The notes beneath the pieces were generated by a model. The model did no database searches, was not told the origin of the DNA, and saw only the letters and a program-made list of their open reading frames with translations. Positions 1 to 6,846 of a stretch of 64,000 nt of DNA are shown one piece after another. The stretch covers positions 19,915-83,914 of the forward strand of contig CAZMZC010000005.1 of NCBI GenBank assembly GCA_964570685.1, written 5' to 3'. Within the stretch, counting starts at the first letter, position 1; every line of letters begins with the position of its first letter. Made by a program: the position numbers and the translations under genes. This DNA comes from UBA1189 sp964570685. Lineage in GTDB: Bacteria; Bacteroidota; Bacteroidia; Bacteroidales; Bacteroidaceae.

Positions 1-138
1 AAGAAGGCCGTTAAGGACGGTATGCCTGAGGACGTTCAGAAAGATGGCGAAGAAAAGCTCCAGAAGCTGCACGACAAGTACATCAAGAAGGTAGACGAGC
101 TCTATGCCGACAAGGAGAAGGAGATTATGACCGTATAA
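1..138 (+). CDS. frr: Ribosome recycling factor, C-terminal end (partial)
   Basis: The window opens inside this gene; only the last 45 codons before TAA are present. The readable tail is rich in Lys, Glu and Asp and ends KEKEIMTV, which fits the final helix of the three-helix bundle of ribosome recycling factor. That protein works with EF-G to split post-termination ribosomes. It lies directly upstream of rsgA, another ribosome-associated gene, an order common in Bacteroidales. The identification rests on this tail alone. Confidence 0.8.
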   Translation, partial: KKAVKDGMPEDVQKDGEEKLQKLHDKYIKKVDELYADKEKEIMTV

Positions 139-147
139 TACGCAATG

Positions 148-256
148 GACAATTGACAATGCACAATTGACAATTAGGCTTCGCAAAAGAATTTGGCAAC
201 CGCCTATAAAGAAGAAATAGTCAATTGTCAATTGTCAATTGTCAATTATCAATTAT
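148..256. repeat. Inverted CAATTGTCAATTG-type intergenic repeat
   Basis: The left part (148-176) repeats CAATTGACAAT units and the right part (221-256) repeats the opposite orientation, TCAATTGTCAATTG, so the two can fold together. The same unit occurs inside hisH and at the start of hisA in this window. It lies between frr and rsgA and runs up to the rsgA start codon, so it may also serve as the frr transcript end; there is no clear U-tract. Confidence 0.75.
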
Positions 257-259
257 CCT

Positions 260-1192
260 ATGCTTGGCCTCGTAATCAAGAACACCGGAAGCCAATACAT
301 TGTGAAGACCGATGAGGGCAATCTCATCGACTGCCGCATCAAAGGCAACTTCCGACTCAAGGGCATCCGCAGCACCAATCCTGTTGCCGTGGGTGACCGG
401 GTGGCACTCACCGCCCCCACCGACGGCACAGCCTATATTACCGACATCGAGGAGCGCCGCAACTACATCATACGCCGCGCCTCGAACCTCTCCAAGCAGT
501 CACACATCTTGGCAGCCAATGTCGACATGTGCCTGCTCATCGTCACCATCAATTATCCCGAGACCTCTACCGTCTTCATCGACCGCTTCCTCGCCACCGC
601 CGAGGCCTACCGCATACCCGTACATATCGTGTTCAACAAGGTGGACCGCTACAACGAAGACGAGCGCCGCTACCTCGATGCCATCGTACACCTTTATAAT
701 ACTATTGGCTACGAGTGTTCCTGCGTGTCGGGCCTCAACGGTGACGGACTCGACAAGGTGCGTGTCTCGCTCACAGGCAAGACCACCCTACTCTCGGGCA
801 ACTCCGGTGTAGGCAAGAGCACCCTCATCAATGCTCTGCTCCCCAACCTCCATCTGCGCACAGCAGAAATCTCCGAGTACCACAACAAGGGTATGCACAC
901 CACCACCTTCTCCGAGATGTTCCCCTTCGGCGATGGCGGTTGGCTCATCGACACTCCCGGTGTCAAGGGCTTCGGCACCTTCGACATGGAGGAAGAGGAG
1001 ATAAGCCACTACTTCCGCGAGATATTCGCCGAGTCGGCCCACTGCCGCTACGGCAACTGCACCCACACCCACGAGCCCCACTGCGCCGTGCGCCAAGCCG
1101 TAGAGGAGAGCCGCATCAGCCAATCGCGCTACGCCTCCTACCTCAGCATGCTCGACGACAAGGAAGAGGGCAAATACCGCGAAGGGTATTGA
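260..1192 (+). CDS. rsgA: Ribosome small-subunit-dependent GTPase A (RsgA/YjeQ)
   Basis: RsgA is a circularly permuted GTPase that checks late maturation of the 30S subunit. An N-terminal OB-fold is followed by G4 (NKVDRY), then G1 (GNSGVGKST), then G3 (DTPGVKGFG), the permuted order that defines the family. Near the C-terminus a zinc-knuckle pattern HCRYGNCTHTHEPHC is complete. I start at the ATG at 260 (310 aa). The frame stays open to a TTG at 239, but that codon lies inside the dispersed repeat. Length and motifs are normal. It follows frr, so both neighbours act on ribosomes. Confidence 0.95.
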   Translation: MLGLVIKNTGSQYIVKTDEGNLIDCRIKGNFRLKGIRSTNPVAVGDRVALTAPTDGTAYITDIEERRNYIIRRASNLSKQSHILAANVDMCLLIVTINYPETSTVFIDRFLATAEAYRIPVHIVFNKVDRYNEDERRYLDAIVHLYNTIGYECSCVSGLNGDGLDKVRVSLTGKTTLLSGNSGVGKSTLINALLPNLHLRTAEISEYHNKGMHTTTFSEMFPFGDGGWLIDTPGVKGFGTFDMEEEEISHYFREIFAESAHCRYGNCTHTHEPHCAVRQAVEESRISQSRYASYLSMLDDKEEGKYREGY

Positions 1193-1210
1193 CAAATAGT
1201 CTATAATAAA

Positions 1211-1864
1211 ATGTATACAATCAAAGCTGCCCTCTTTGACCTCGATGGAGTCATCATCGACACCGAGAACCAGTATTCAGAATTCTGGGGAGCCATCGGA
1301 CGTGAGTTCCTCCCCGACGTGCCCGACTTTGCCGAACGCATCAAGGGCACCACACTTGAGAGCATCTACAACAATTGGTTCGTTCATCTGCAGAGCGAAC
1401 TTCCGGAAATAACCCGCCGTCTCAACGACTTTGAGCGGCAGATGCAGTATCCCTACATTGACGGTGTGTGCGACTTCATCAAAGCATTGCGTGAGGAAGG
1501 CATCAAGACGGCCATCGTCACCGCCAGCAACGACGAGAAGATGCGGGGAGTACACCGCGCCCACCCCGAGCTGGCCAACCTCTTCGACCGCATCCTCACT
1601 TCCGAAGACTACGCTGCCGGCAAGCCAGCCCCCGACTGCTATCTGGAGGGTGCCCGAGTCTTCGGGCTGCAACCCGAGGAGTGCGTGGTATTTGAGGACA
1701 GCATCAACGGCCTGCGTGCCGGGCGCGACTCGGGAGCCTACGTAGTAGCACTCACCACCACGAATCCCCGCGAAGCGGTTGCCCCATTGGCCCATGCGGT
1801 CGTGGCAGACTTCGAGAAACTCACATTAGACGACATACAACAAGCGCCCAGCAACAATGGTTGA
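1211..1864 (+). CDS. HAD-superfamily hydrolase, beta-phosphoglucomutase-like
   Basis: A 217-aa haloacid dehalogenase-type protein. Motif I is LFDLDGVIIDTE (residues 8-19), with the nucleophile and acid/base aspartates present. A small helical cap follows, then motif II in VTASN, a Lys in GKPAPDCY, and motif III as VVFEDSINGLRAG. This arrangement is typical of the beta-phosphoglucomutase/sugar-phosphatase branch. The substrate cannot be read from sequence. It starts 18 nt after rsgA on the same strand and is probably cotranscribed. Confidence 0.85.
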   Translation: MYTIKAALFDLDGVIIDTENQYSEFWGAIGREFLPDVPDFAERIKGTTLESIYNNWFVHLQSELPEITRRLNDFERQMQYPYIDGVCDFIKALREEGIKTAIVTASNDEKMRGVHRAHPELANLFDRILTSEDYAAGKPAPDCYLEGARVFGLQPEECVVFEDSINGLRAGRDSGAYVVALTTTNPREAVAPLAHAVVADFEKLTLDDIQQAPSNNG

Positions 1865-1888
1865 CACCCACCACCTACGGTCTTTGGC

Positions 1889-1929
1889 ACAGGCTGTATT
1901 GCCGAAAGTTTATAAATCGGTTGGCAACC
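1889..1929 (-). repeat. Dispersed repeat, inverted core copy (family R1)
   Basis: TATTGCCGAAAGTTTATAAATCGGTTGGC is the reverse complement, with a few changes, of the core of two longer copies at 3216-3348 and 5881-6020. Here it follows the HAD gene on the plus strand; the other two follow minus-strand genes. All three therefore have the same orientation relative to the gene they follow. Up to position 2060 I see no gene. Confidence 0.7.
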
Positions 1930-2060
1930 TTTAGGTCGATGCCCGAAGGGGCTAAAGTCAATGGCGCAGCGTAGCGAGAGCAATGATAAGCTTGCTTAAT
2001 CATTGCCGGGCAAGCAAGCCATCTTAAAGCACAGCTTTATATTGGCAGAGGGAAGCAGAA

Positions 2061-2693
2061 CTACCCTTTCACTCTCTTTACATAAATCAAGCCATTCCCC
2101 CTGCCGATGGCGCGGATGCCCGAAGCCTCCTCCTTGCGCACCTTGCGCAGCTCTACAGTAGCGGTCGATAGGGATAGCTCGTTCAGCTCGGCATAGTCGC
2201 GCGTGCGTATGTATCCGTTCTCCTCAATGTAGGCGATGGCACGGCTGATGCGCTCCTCCAACGTGTAGGGCGAGTGCTTGATGCGATGCTGCTTGCCACG
2301 CTCGAATGTGCATTGGCTGCGCACGGCCTTCACCAGCTTCTTGTCCGCATGGTAGTGGACGCCATTCACTTCGATGCTCTGCGCATTGCGCTGCGGCTCA
2401 TTCTCGGCAAATGCGTCCTGCTCCTTACCTTCGCACACACCTACCGTGGCCTTGAAGGTTCCTATACCGTCAATCGTCACAGTACAGCCATGCGCCATAA
2501 GGCGGGCCAGCGAAGTGGCTGCCTGACTGAGCACCTGCACTGCCGCAGCCTCGCTGATGCCATGGCCTGGGGTAGAGATTTCTTTGACGAACTCATCCAT
2601 CGTCACGCGGCGTGTGGTCTCCATACGGTAATACGCCGAAGCCTCGCCCTCGCCGCGTATGCTCTTGAACTCTTGTTTGATGTACTTTGCCAT
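2061..2693 (-). CDS. HU-like (DNABII) DNA-binding protein with C-terminal helical extension
   Basis: The first ~125 residues follow the Bacteroidales HU-like pattern: a basic start (MAKYIKQEFKSI), a helical arm with VTMDEFVKEIS, and the strand TVTIDGIGTFKATVG, the usual body of HU/IHF folds. The rest, from about residue 145, looks like a winged-helix-type DNA-binding tail (YTLEERISRAIAYIEENGYIRTRDYAELNE). A second protein of the same build is at 62273-62917. Likely role is nucleoid association or local DNA bending. A weak TAnnTTTG-like box lies just upstream (complement of 2728-2739). Confidence 0.8.
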   Translation of the reverse strand: MAKYIKQEFKSIRGEGEASAYYRMETTRRVTMDEFVKEISTPGHGISEAAAVQVLSQAATSLARLMAHGCTVTIDGIGTFKATVGVCEGKEQDAFAENEPQRNAQSIEVNGVHYHADKKLVKAVRSQCTFERGKQHRIKHSPYTLEERISRAIAYIEENGYIRTRDYAELNELSLSTATVELRKVRKEEASGIRAIGRGNGLIYVKRVKG

Positions 2694-2763
2694 AATTTCT
2701 TAGTTTTTTAATTCCTTTTTTGTTTCACGCAAAAGTTTATCTTTTTTGTTGCCTCACACAGAT

Positions 2764-2883
2764 CTCACGAATCTCACAGATTCATACATCGCTATCGCTT
2801 GTATGTACCATCCGGATTGTAACACTCGGCATTGCCGACAAGCGCGAGCTATAGTGATGCGCCATCTGCGAGATTCGCGTGAG
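2764..2883. repeat. Long imperfect inverted repeat (MITE/REP-like)
   Basis: The arm CTCACGAATCTCACAGAT (2764-2781) pairs with ATCTGCGAGATTCGCGTGAG (2864-2883) with three mismatches. Inside are shorter pairs such as CATAC (2784) with GTATG. The ~120-bp unit has no convincing ORF. It could be a small non-autonomous mobile element or a large RNA hairpin. Confidence 0.6.
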
Positions 2884-2956
2884 GAAAATTTCGCTTTCAC
2901 TCCGTAAAAGTACAAAATCTTTGTCCGAAAAGCAAACATTCAGCACACAAAAAGTA

Positions 2957-3044
2957 AAATATCCGTGGATATTTGATTAAATATTCGTGATTACGTGATG
3001 AAATATCCGTGGATACGCGATGAAATATTCACGGATACACAAGT
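2957..3044. repeat. Four tandem 22-bp repeats
   Basis: Four abutting 22-bp units start at 2957, 2979, 3001 and 3023. All begin AAATAT, and three contain a (C/T)GTGGAT or CACGGAT core. Units 1 and 3 are the most alike. There are no spacers, so this is not a CRISPR array. Between 2694 and 3370 there is no convincing gene; the stretch holds this array, the inverted repeat at 2764 and the R1 repeat at 3216. Confidence 0.85.
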
Positions 3045-3215
3045 TTTTCGAGAAACAAATCGCAACTTTTGGCTTGCTCCTCGCAAGTTATTGTACAGTA
3101 GATAATAACTAATCGGCAATCTGGCGCGACAGCAATCTAAAGACAGGCAATCTCCTTTCATCCTAATATCCAGCAAGAGGTAATCGTAATCGTCATCGTT
3201 GCAGCGCATTTGCGC

Positions 3216-3348
3216 TGCCAAAGCCAACCGATTTATGAACTTTCGCCAATAGAGAATCCATAGAAATCGCCGATTTCATCGAGATAATCACTTAAACTGC
3301 TGCCTCGCCGCTGCACTCTGCCAGGCCAAAAATAAAAAATGTTTACAC
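3216..3348 (-). repeat. Dispersed repeat copy A (family R1)
   Basis: Shares with 5881-6020 the blocks TGCCAAAGCCAACCGATTTA (3216) and CTCTGCCAGGCCAAAAATA (3317), separated by unrelated sequence of similar length, and then GTTTACAC. It ends about 20 bp from the stop of the DUF3784-like gene, just as copy B ends about 20 bp from the stop of the gene at 6040. Confidence 0.75.
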
Positions 3349-3370
3349 TGGCTGTATCAATAATCACGCC

Positions 3371-3643
3371 CTATTTCTGAGCCCAAGTATCGGCCAAGAC
3401 AATGCCAACGATGCAAATCAAGATTATTGTAGCACCGACCAGGCCGGAGCCGATGACACTACGGAATGCGGTCAAGACAGCGCCTAATATGAGGACAGAA
3501 GCAACAATGATGCGCAGGCGCTTCACGTTGCATTTCTCCTTATCTTCCTTGCCGGTTGTATTGTATCCTGCAATCAAGAAGTCACCCTTACCTATAAGAA
3601 TCAGGATGGCAGCAGCGATTATTATCAAGATTTGCCACTCCAT
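3371..3643 (-). CDS. DUF3784-like small membrane protein
   Basis: A 90-aa protein with three hydrophobic segments. It has the DUF3784 hallmark of GKGDFLIAGYNT after the first membrane helix, followed by a charged stretch (EDKEKCNVKRL) and two more helices. The function of the family is unknown. I start at the ATG at 3643 (MEWQILIII). The frame is open further upstream, but a TATCTTTG promoter box lies inside that extension, which supports the internal start. Confidence 0.8.
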   Translation of the reverse strand: MEWQILIIIAAAILILIGKGDFLIAGYNTTGKEDKEKCNVKRLRIIVASVLILGAVLTAFRSVIGSGLVGATIILICIVGIVLADTWAQK

Positions 3644-3680
3644 GGTAGATTTATCTTTGCGTTTGTTTTCTGCTTGTCCT

Positions 3681-3800
3681 TTGCAAAGATACGGATAAGC
3701 GAGCAAGAAATAACAAACTTGTTTGATTATTTTTACAGCGAGCACAAGTATCTTCACGGCTTACCGTAAAGATACGAATAAGCGAGCAAAAAAATAACAA
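3681..3800 (-). repeat. Imperfect tandem duplication of a promoter-like block
   Basis: AAAGATACGGATAAGCGAGC (3685) is repeated about 83 bp on as AAAGATACGAATAAGCGAGC (3770). Each is followed by AAATAACAA and later by GCGAGCAC or GCACTCG. Read on the minus strand each copy is a TATCTTT-type promoter. Related blocks occur near 16758 (minus strand) and 20851-20884 (plus strand). Confidence 0.6.
3684..3691 (-). promoter_or_regulatory. Bacteroidota -7 box for the DUF3784-like gene
   Basis: TATCTTTG read on the minus strand, 40 nt before the chosen ATG. It matches the TAnnTTTG consensus. The surrounding CTCGCTTATCCGTATCTTTGC recurs in several promoters of this window. Confidence 0.6.
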
Positions 3801-3850
3801 GCCTGATAGGATTTTTCACAGCACTCGTTGCATTTAAGGCAAAAGAGCTT

Positions 3851-3858
3851 TACCTTTG
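3851..3858 (+). promoter_or_regulatory. TACCTTTG promoter box upstream of structured RNA
   Basis: TACCTTTG is an exact fit to TAnnTTTG. No ORF follows for 350 nt, but the rod-like RNA at 3977-4092 does, so this is its likely promoter. Confidence 0.55.
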
Positions 3859-3976
3859 CAAATAGATAGTGATAGAGAACATATAACAACCCCAAAAAGA
3901 ACTGGCCTATGAGCATTAGCGTATAATTGATACGCACATTTTAGACATATCGGAAAAGCGTTTAGCTTTGATTCTT

Positions 3977-4092
3977 GTCTTTGAAACTTCGACACTTTCA
4001 TTAGGCACCAAGAGTAAAGCAATGACGCTCACGCCATACGGCGTGGGCTTTACTCGTATATTTGGTGCAAGGTAGTCGAAGACCTCAAAGAC
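3977..4092 (+). ncRNA. Rod-shaped structured RNA, candidate 6S-like RNA
   Basis: Five nested perfect stems fold this into one long interrupted hairpin: 3977-3984 with 4085-4092 (GTCTTTGA/TCAAAGAC), 3987-3993 with 4075-4081, 4005-4011 with 4062-4068, 4012-4020 with 4047-4055, and 4030-4035 with 4040-4045 (CACGCC/GGCGTG, loop ATAC). A large internal loop (3994-4004 opposite 4069-4074) sits mid-rod. A long hairpin with a central bubble is the shape of 6S RNA, which mimics an open promoter. The transcript would run from about 3865 to a T-run at 4118-4123. The fold is plain; the 6S identity is inference. No coding sequence is seen between 3644 and 4210. Confidence 0.55.
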
Positions 4093-4176
4093 AGATACAT
4101 CGGGTTTTGTCCGCGCTTTTTTTGTGCGTTAATATAGGTTCTTATATGAATCGTTGGAGGACAAATGAGAATTATG

Positions 4177-4184
4177 TATATTTG
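4177..4184 (+). promoter_or_regulatory. TATATTTG promoter box
   Basis: Exact TAnnTTTG match 26 nt before the ATG at 4211. Confidence 0.6.
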
Positions 4185-4210
4185 CACGAAATCAATAAAA
4201 TGAATTGATT

Positions 4211-4912
4211 ATGAAAATTAGATTTATATCTTTTGTACAGACAATATTGGTGCTTTTGCTGCCAATGTCTTTGGTGTTTGTGTCTTGTAAGAAAGAAGAT
4301 GAAGACAAGCAGCATGACAATGCTCCTTCACACGTAGAGGCTGTAGACCTTGGCTTGTCGGTGAAATGGGCTAATTGTAACATCGGTGCTTCGGCTCCCG
4401 AAGCTGCTGGGGCATATTATGCTTGGGGCGAAACGGAAGAGAAGAAGGAGTATACACCTTTGACCTATAAGTACTACTTGGGCGACTTGAATGAGGATGG
4501 TAATTATGGGAACTCCGAGGAGTACAAGAATATAGGTCGTGATATCAGCGGAACTGCCTATGATGTGGTTCACATCAAGTGGGGCGGAACTTGGCGTATG
4601 CCGACAAAGAAGGAACTTGAAGAACTTTGCTTGGAATGCTCTTGGGAAGATGCAGAGGTAAATGGAGTGAAAGGAAAACAGGTGACAGGTCCTAATGGCA
4701 ATAGTATATTCTTACCCGGCACAGAAATATATACGGGAACTCAAACTCCTAATGAGACTGGTGGATTGGGTGCGTATTTGTCTGCAAGCATAGGCTTTTC
4801 TCAGCCTTATGCCTATAGCATTCTATTTATTTATGGTGATATTGTGTCAGGTGATAGAGGAAGAGATGCTTCTCGTGCTCATGGTATGGCTATCAGACCT
4901 GTAATGGAATAA
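4211..4912 (+). CDS. Lipoprotein with FISUMP-like repeat domain
   Basis: A 233-aa exported lipoprotein. A hydrophobic signal ends in the lipobox LVFVSC, and a charged KKEDEDKQ stretch follows. The mature part has VDLGLSVKWANCNIGA, GAYYAWGETE and WGGTWRMPTKKELEEL, the signature of the Bacteroidota/Fibrobacterota surface domain often called fibrobacter major paralogous (FISUMP). The C-terminal AMAIRP-like MAIRPV is also typical. The molecular role is unknown. I start at the ATG at 4211 rather than the TTG at 4205. Confidence 0.8.
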   Translation: MKIRFISFVQTILVLLLPMSLVFVSCKKEDEDKQHDNAPSHVEAVDLGLSVKWANCNIGASAPEAAGAYYAWGETEEKKEYTPLTYKYYLGDLNEDGNYGNSEEYKNIGRDISGTAYDVVHIKWGGTWRMPTKKELEELCLECSWEDAEVNGVKGKQVTGPNGNSIFLPGTEIYTGTQTPNETGGLGAYLSASIGFSQPYAYSILFIYGDIVSGDRGRDASRAHGMAIRPVME

Positions 4913-4941
4913 AACTTGACAATAATATTGGCTATTTTCGT

Positions 4942-4969
4942 AGCGGTGGATTCGTCCACCGCTTTTTTT
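4942..4969 (+). terminator. Intrinsic terminator
   Basis: AGCGGTGGA / TCCACCGCT stem (4942-4950 with 4955-4963), loop TTCG, followed by seven T. Confidence 0.9.
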
Positions 4970-5021
4970 AGCTAAATTTATAGCAAAAATATAAAGTTTA
5001 CACGATAAAATGTAAAATATA

Positions 5022-5052
5022 TTTGTCATTACGGAAAATACACTTACCTTTG
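5022..5052 (+). promoter_or_regulatory. Bacteroidota promoter for the membrane protein-HTH pair
   Basis: TTTG (5022-5025) and TACCTTTG (5045-5052) are separated by 19 nt, the canonical spacing. Confidence 0.75.
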
Positions 5053-5111
5053 CGGCGTGATTCTTACGTAGGAAACTTTATGTTTAATCGAAAAAAGTAA
5101 AAGTGAATGCT

Positions 5112-5564
5112 ATGAAGAAAAATTATTTGTTGCCTGTAGGCTTTAAGAAAGCTGGGCTTTGGATGGTGGTGCCGTTCATGACGTTGTGTCTGCTATGTTT
5201 CTTCGATGTGCTCGATGATTGGAGCATCAGAGCCACGGTGCCTGCATTGAGTAGTTCCGATGGCTGGTTTAGCATGACAAAGGCTGGGCTTGTAGTAGAA
5301 ATCTCGATGCTCGGACTGCTCATTTCGCTCGTTTTCATCGCCCTTTCTCGCGAATGTGACGAGGATGAGATGACAGAACATATCCGCATGCAATCGTTCG
5401 TATGGAGTACTTGGGCTACGTCAATCATTATCGCCTTGGGGATTCTCTTTGTCTATGATTTGGAGTTCCTCACGTTTATGTTCATGACAATGTACCTCTA
5501 CCTGATGCTGTACATCGTGAAATTTAACCTCGCCATGCACCGCGAGAGAAAGGAGCAGCGATGA
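5112..5564 (+). CDS. Four-helix membrane protein of unknown function
   Basis: About 150 aa with four predicted membrane segments (near residues 15-35, 58-78, 98-116 and 118-136) and a basic tail HRERKEQR. I cannot assign a family. I use the ATG at 5112; a GTG three codons earlier is an alternative. It overlaps the next gene by ATGA and shares its promoter. This pairing of a small membrane protein with a YozG-type HTH regulator is common and suggests a regulator-sensor or transporter-like unit. Confidence 0.7.
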   Translation: MKKNYLLPVGFKKAGLWMVVPFMTLCLLCFFDVLDDWSIRATVPALSSSDGWFSMTKAGLVVEISMLGLLISLVFIALSRECDEDEMTEHIRMQSFVWSTWATSIIIALGILFVYDLEFLTFMFMTMYLYLMLYIVKFNLAMHRERKEQR

Positions 5565-5761
5565 AGAATACCATCCGTGTGGAGCGTGCCATCAAGGACA
5601 TCACGCAACAGGACCTTGCCGTTGCGGTAGGCGTGAGCCGCCAGACAATAAACTCCACCGAAGCTGCTCGCTACGTACCCTCTACCGTGCTGGCGCTGAA
5701 GATTGCCCGGTATTTCGGGAAGTCTGTCGACGAAATCTTCTCGCTCGAAGAGGGCGACTGA
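5561..5761 (+). CDS. XRE-family (YozG-like) helix-turn-helix regulator
   Basis: A 66-aa single-domain DNA-binding protein. The HTH spans QQDLAVAVGVSRQTINSTEA, and the tail YFGKSVDEIFSLEEGD is the usual end of the YozG/Cro-CI small regulators. The start codon overlaps the stop of the membrane protein gene, so the two are translationally coupled. It probably autoregulates the pair; that is inferred from family behaviour. Confidence 0.9.
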   Translation: MKNTIRVERAIKDITQQDLAVAVGVSRQTINSTEAARYVPSTVLALKIARYFGKSVDEIFSLEEGD

Positions 5762-5787
5762 GATGCAGTAAAACTGACAAGAATCAA

Positions 5788-5814
5788 GGACAGCCCCAAA
5801 TGTCGGGGCTGTCC
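5788..5814 (+). terminator. Strong hairpin after the HTH gene
   Basis: GGACAGCCCC / GGGGCTGTCC, a perfect 10-bp stem with a 7-nt loop. It lacks a T-run, so it may be a weak terminator or a 3' stabilising hairpin. Confidence 0.65.
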
Positions 5815-5880
5815 ATTAGTATGTTCACTAAATTCCTTCTCGCTTCGACGTTAGCGCTAACGTCATCGTCGCTGCTCCTC

Positions 5881-6020
5881 TGCCAAAGCCAACCGATTTA
5901 TGAACTTTTGCCAATAGGGAGAGGGTAATAAATGGTGATGGATTAAAAATTCGCCATTCCATCGGGAAAGTTCCAATTGCTTCAGCACTCTGCCAGGCCA
6001 AAAATAGAAATCGTTTACAC
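5881..6020 (-). repeat. Dispersed repeat copy B (family R1)
   Basis: Same conserved ends as copy A, TGCCAAAGCCAACCGATTTA and CTCTGCCAGGCCAAAAATA followed by GTTTACAC. Just before it is a perfect palindrome GACGTTAGCGCTAACGTC. Confidence 0.75.
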
Positions 6021-6039
6021 AGAGTAGCAATAATTACCT

Positions 6040-6666
6040 CTAAAAGAAATAAGCCACGTTAAGATAGAGGGAAGATGTTTGCGGATTGACGATTGTGCTC
6101 CAAGCGTCTTTGGTGGGTTTCAATAATTCGTAGCTGTAGCCCAACGAGCACTGCCACTGATTGACATTCAATCCGACATTTACCCTCGCTCCGCAACAGG
6201 CTCGGCGGTACCATCCATCTTGAAATACATTCTTGCTTTCATTATTCGGGATGTCTTCATCGACATTCAGGCGGGCATGTCCCCAAAGACCCAATGCAAG
6301 GTATGGGCCTAACTCGCAGAACAGGTCTGACGTGCTCGACAGCGCATATTTATAACCTACAAATATAGGGACTTCCAAATAGTATACATCGCACTCCCAC
6401 TTATGTCGGTTTTCACCCAAGTCGTATACAGGCATATTCCACCCCCTATTGGCGATGGACAAGGCGGTACCCAGATAGAGATTCTTGGGGAACACCCATT
6501 CTCCTTTTACGCCTATCTCGCCTCCCATGAAGCGGTCAAACTCCTTGGGATGCGAAGTCGAGATACCCGCTGTCACTGCTTTCCGAAACGAAGGTTACGC
6601 ATTGATGTTACCGCAAACGCATAGCATTGCTATGACGATAGTTAAGGATAATTTTGTTGTTTTCAT
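6040..6666 (-). pseudogene. Outer-membrane beta-barrel protein gene interrupted by an in-frame stop
   Basis: From the ATG at 6666 the frame encodes a good signal peptide, MKTTKLSLTIVIAMLCVCGN then INA. Codon 24 is TAA (6597-6595). The same frame then continues without interruption for about 185 codons of a small porin-type protein with alternating strands (GVKGEWVFPKNLYLGTALSI, YYLEVPIFVGYKYAL) and a terminal YLNVAYFF, typical of barrel C-termini. CAA to TAA at the expected Ala-Gln cleavage point would explain the break. A GTG at 6576 could restart a protein, but without an export signal. Either a recent nonsense mutation or a sequencing error. Confidence 0.75.
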
Positions 6667-6796
6667 AGTCTTTTATTGTTTTGTCTCATTTTCATAACGG
6701 AAGAATAGATTTTTATTTCGTGCTTCATTGCAATAACAGCCAGTTTGTCTCATTCTATAAAAGAAGGCAGGTTCTCCTTACATTCGTCCGCAGAAA

Positions 6797-6828
6797 TTTG
6801 GAGGTTCATTCGGATTGCACTACCTTTG
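6797..6828 (+). promoter_or_regulatory. Promoter of the pectate lyase gene
   Basis: TTTG (6797-6800), 20 nt, TACCTTTG (6821-6828); the ATG follows 18 nt later. Confidence 0.75.
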
Positions 6829-6846
6829 CCCCCGTAAACACACCAT

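Noticed and set aside
2957..3044. Possible CRISPR array
   Set aside because: Repeats abut without spacers and no cas genes are present.
3834..4022. 62-codon minus-strand frame
   Set aside because: It overlaps the rod-like RNA stems and has no coding character.
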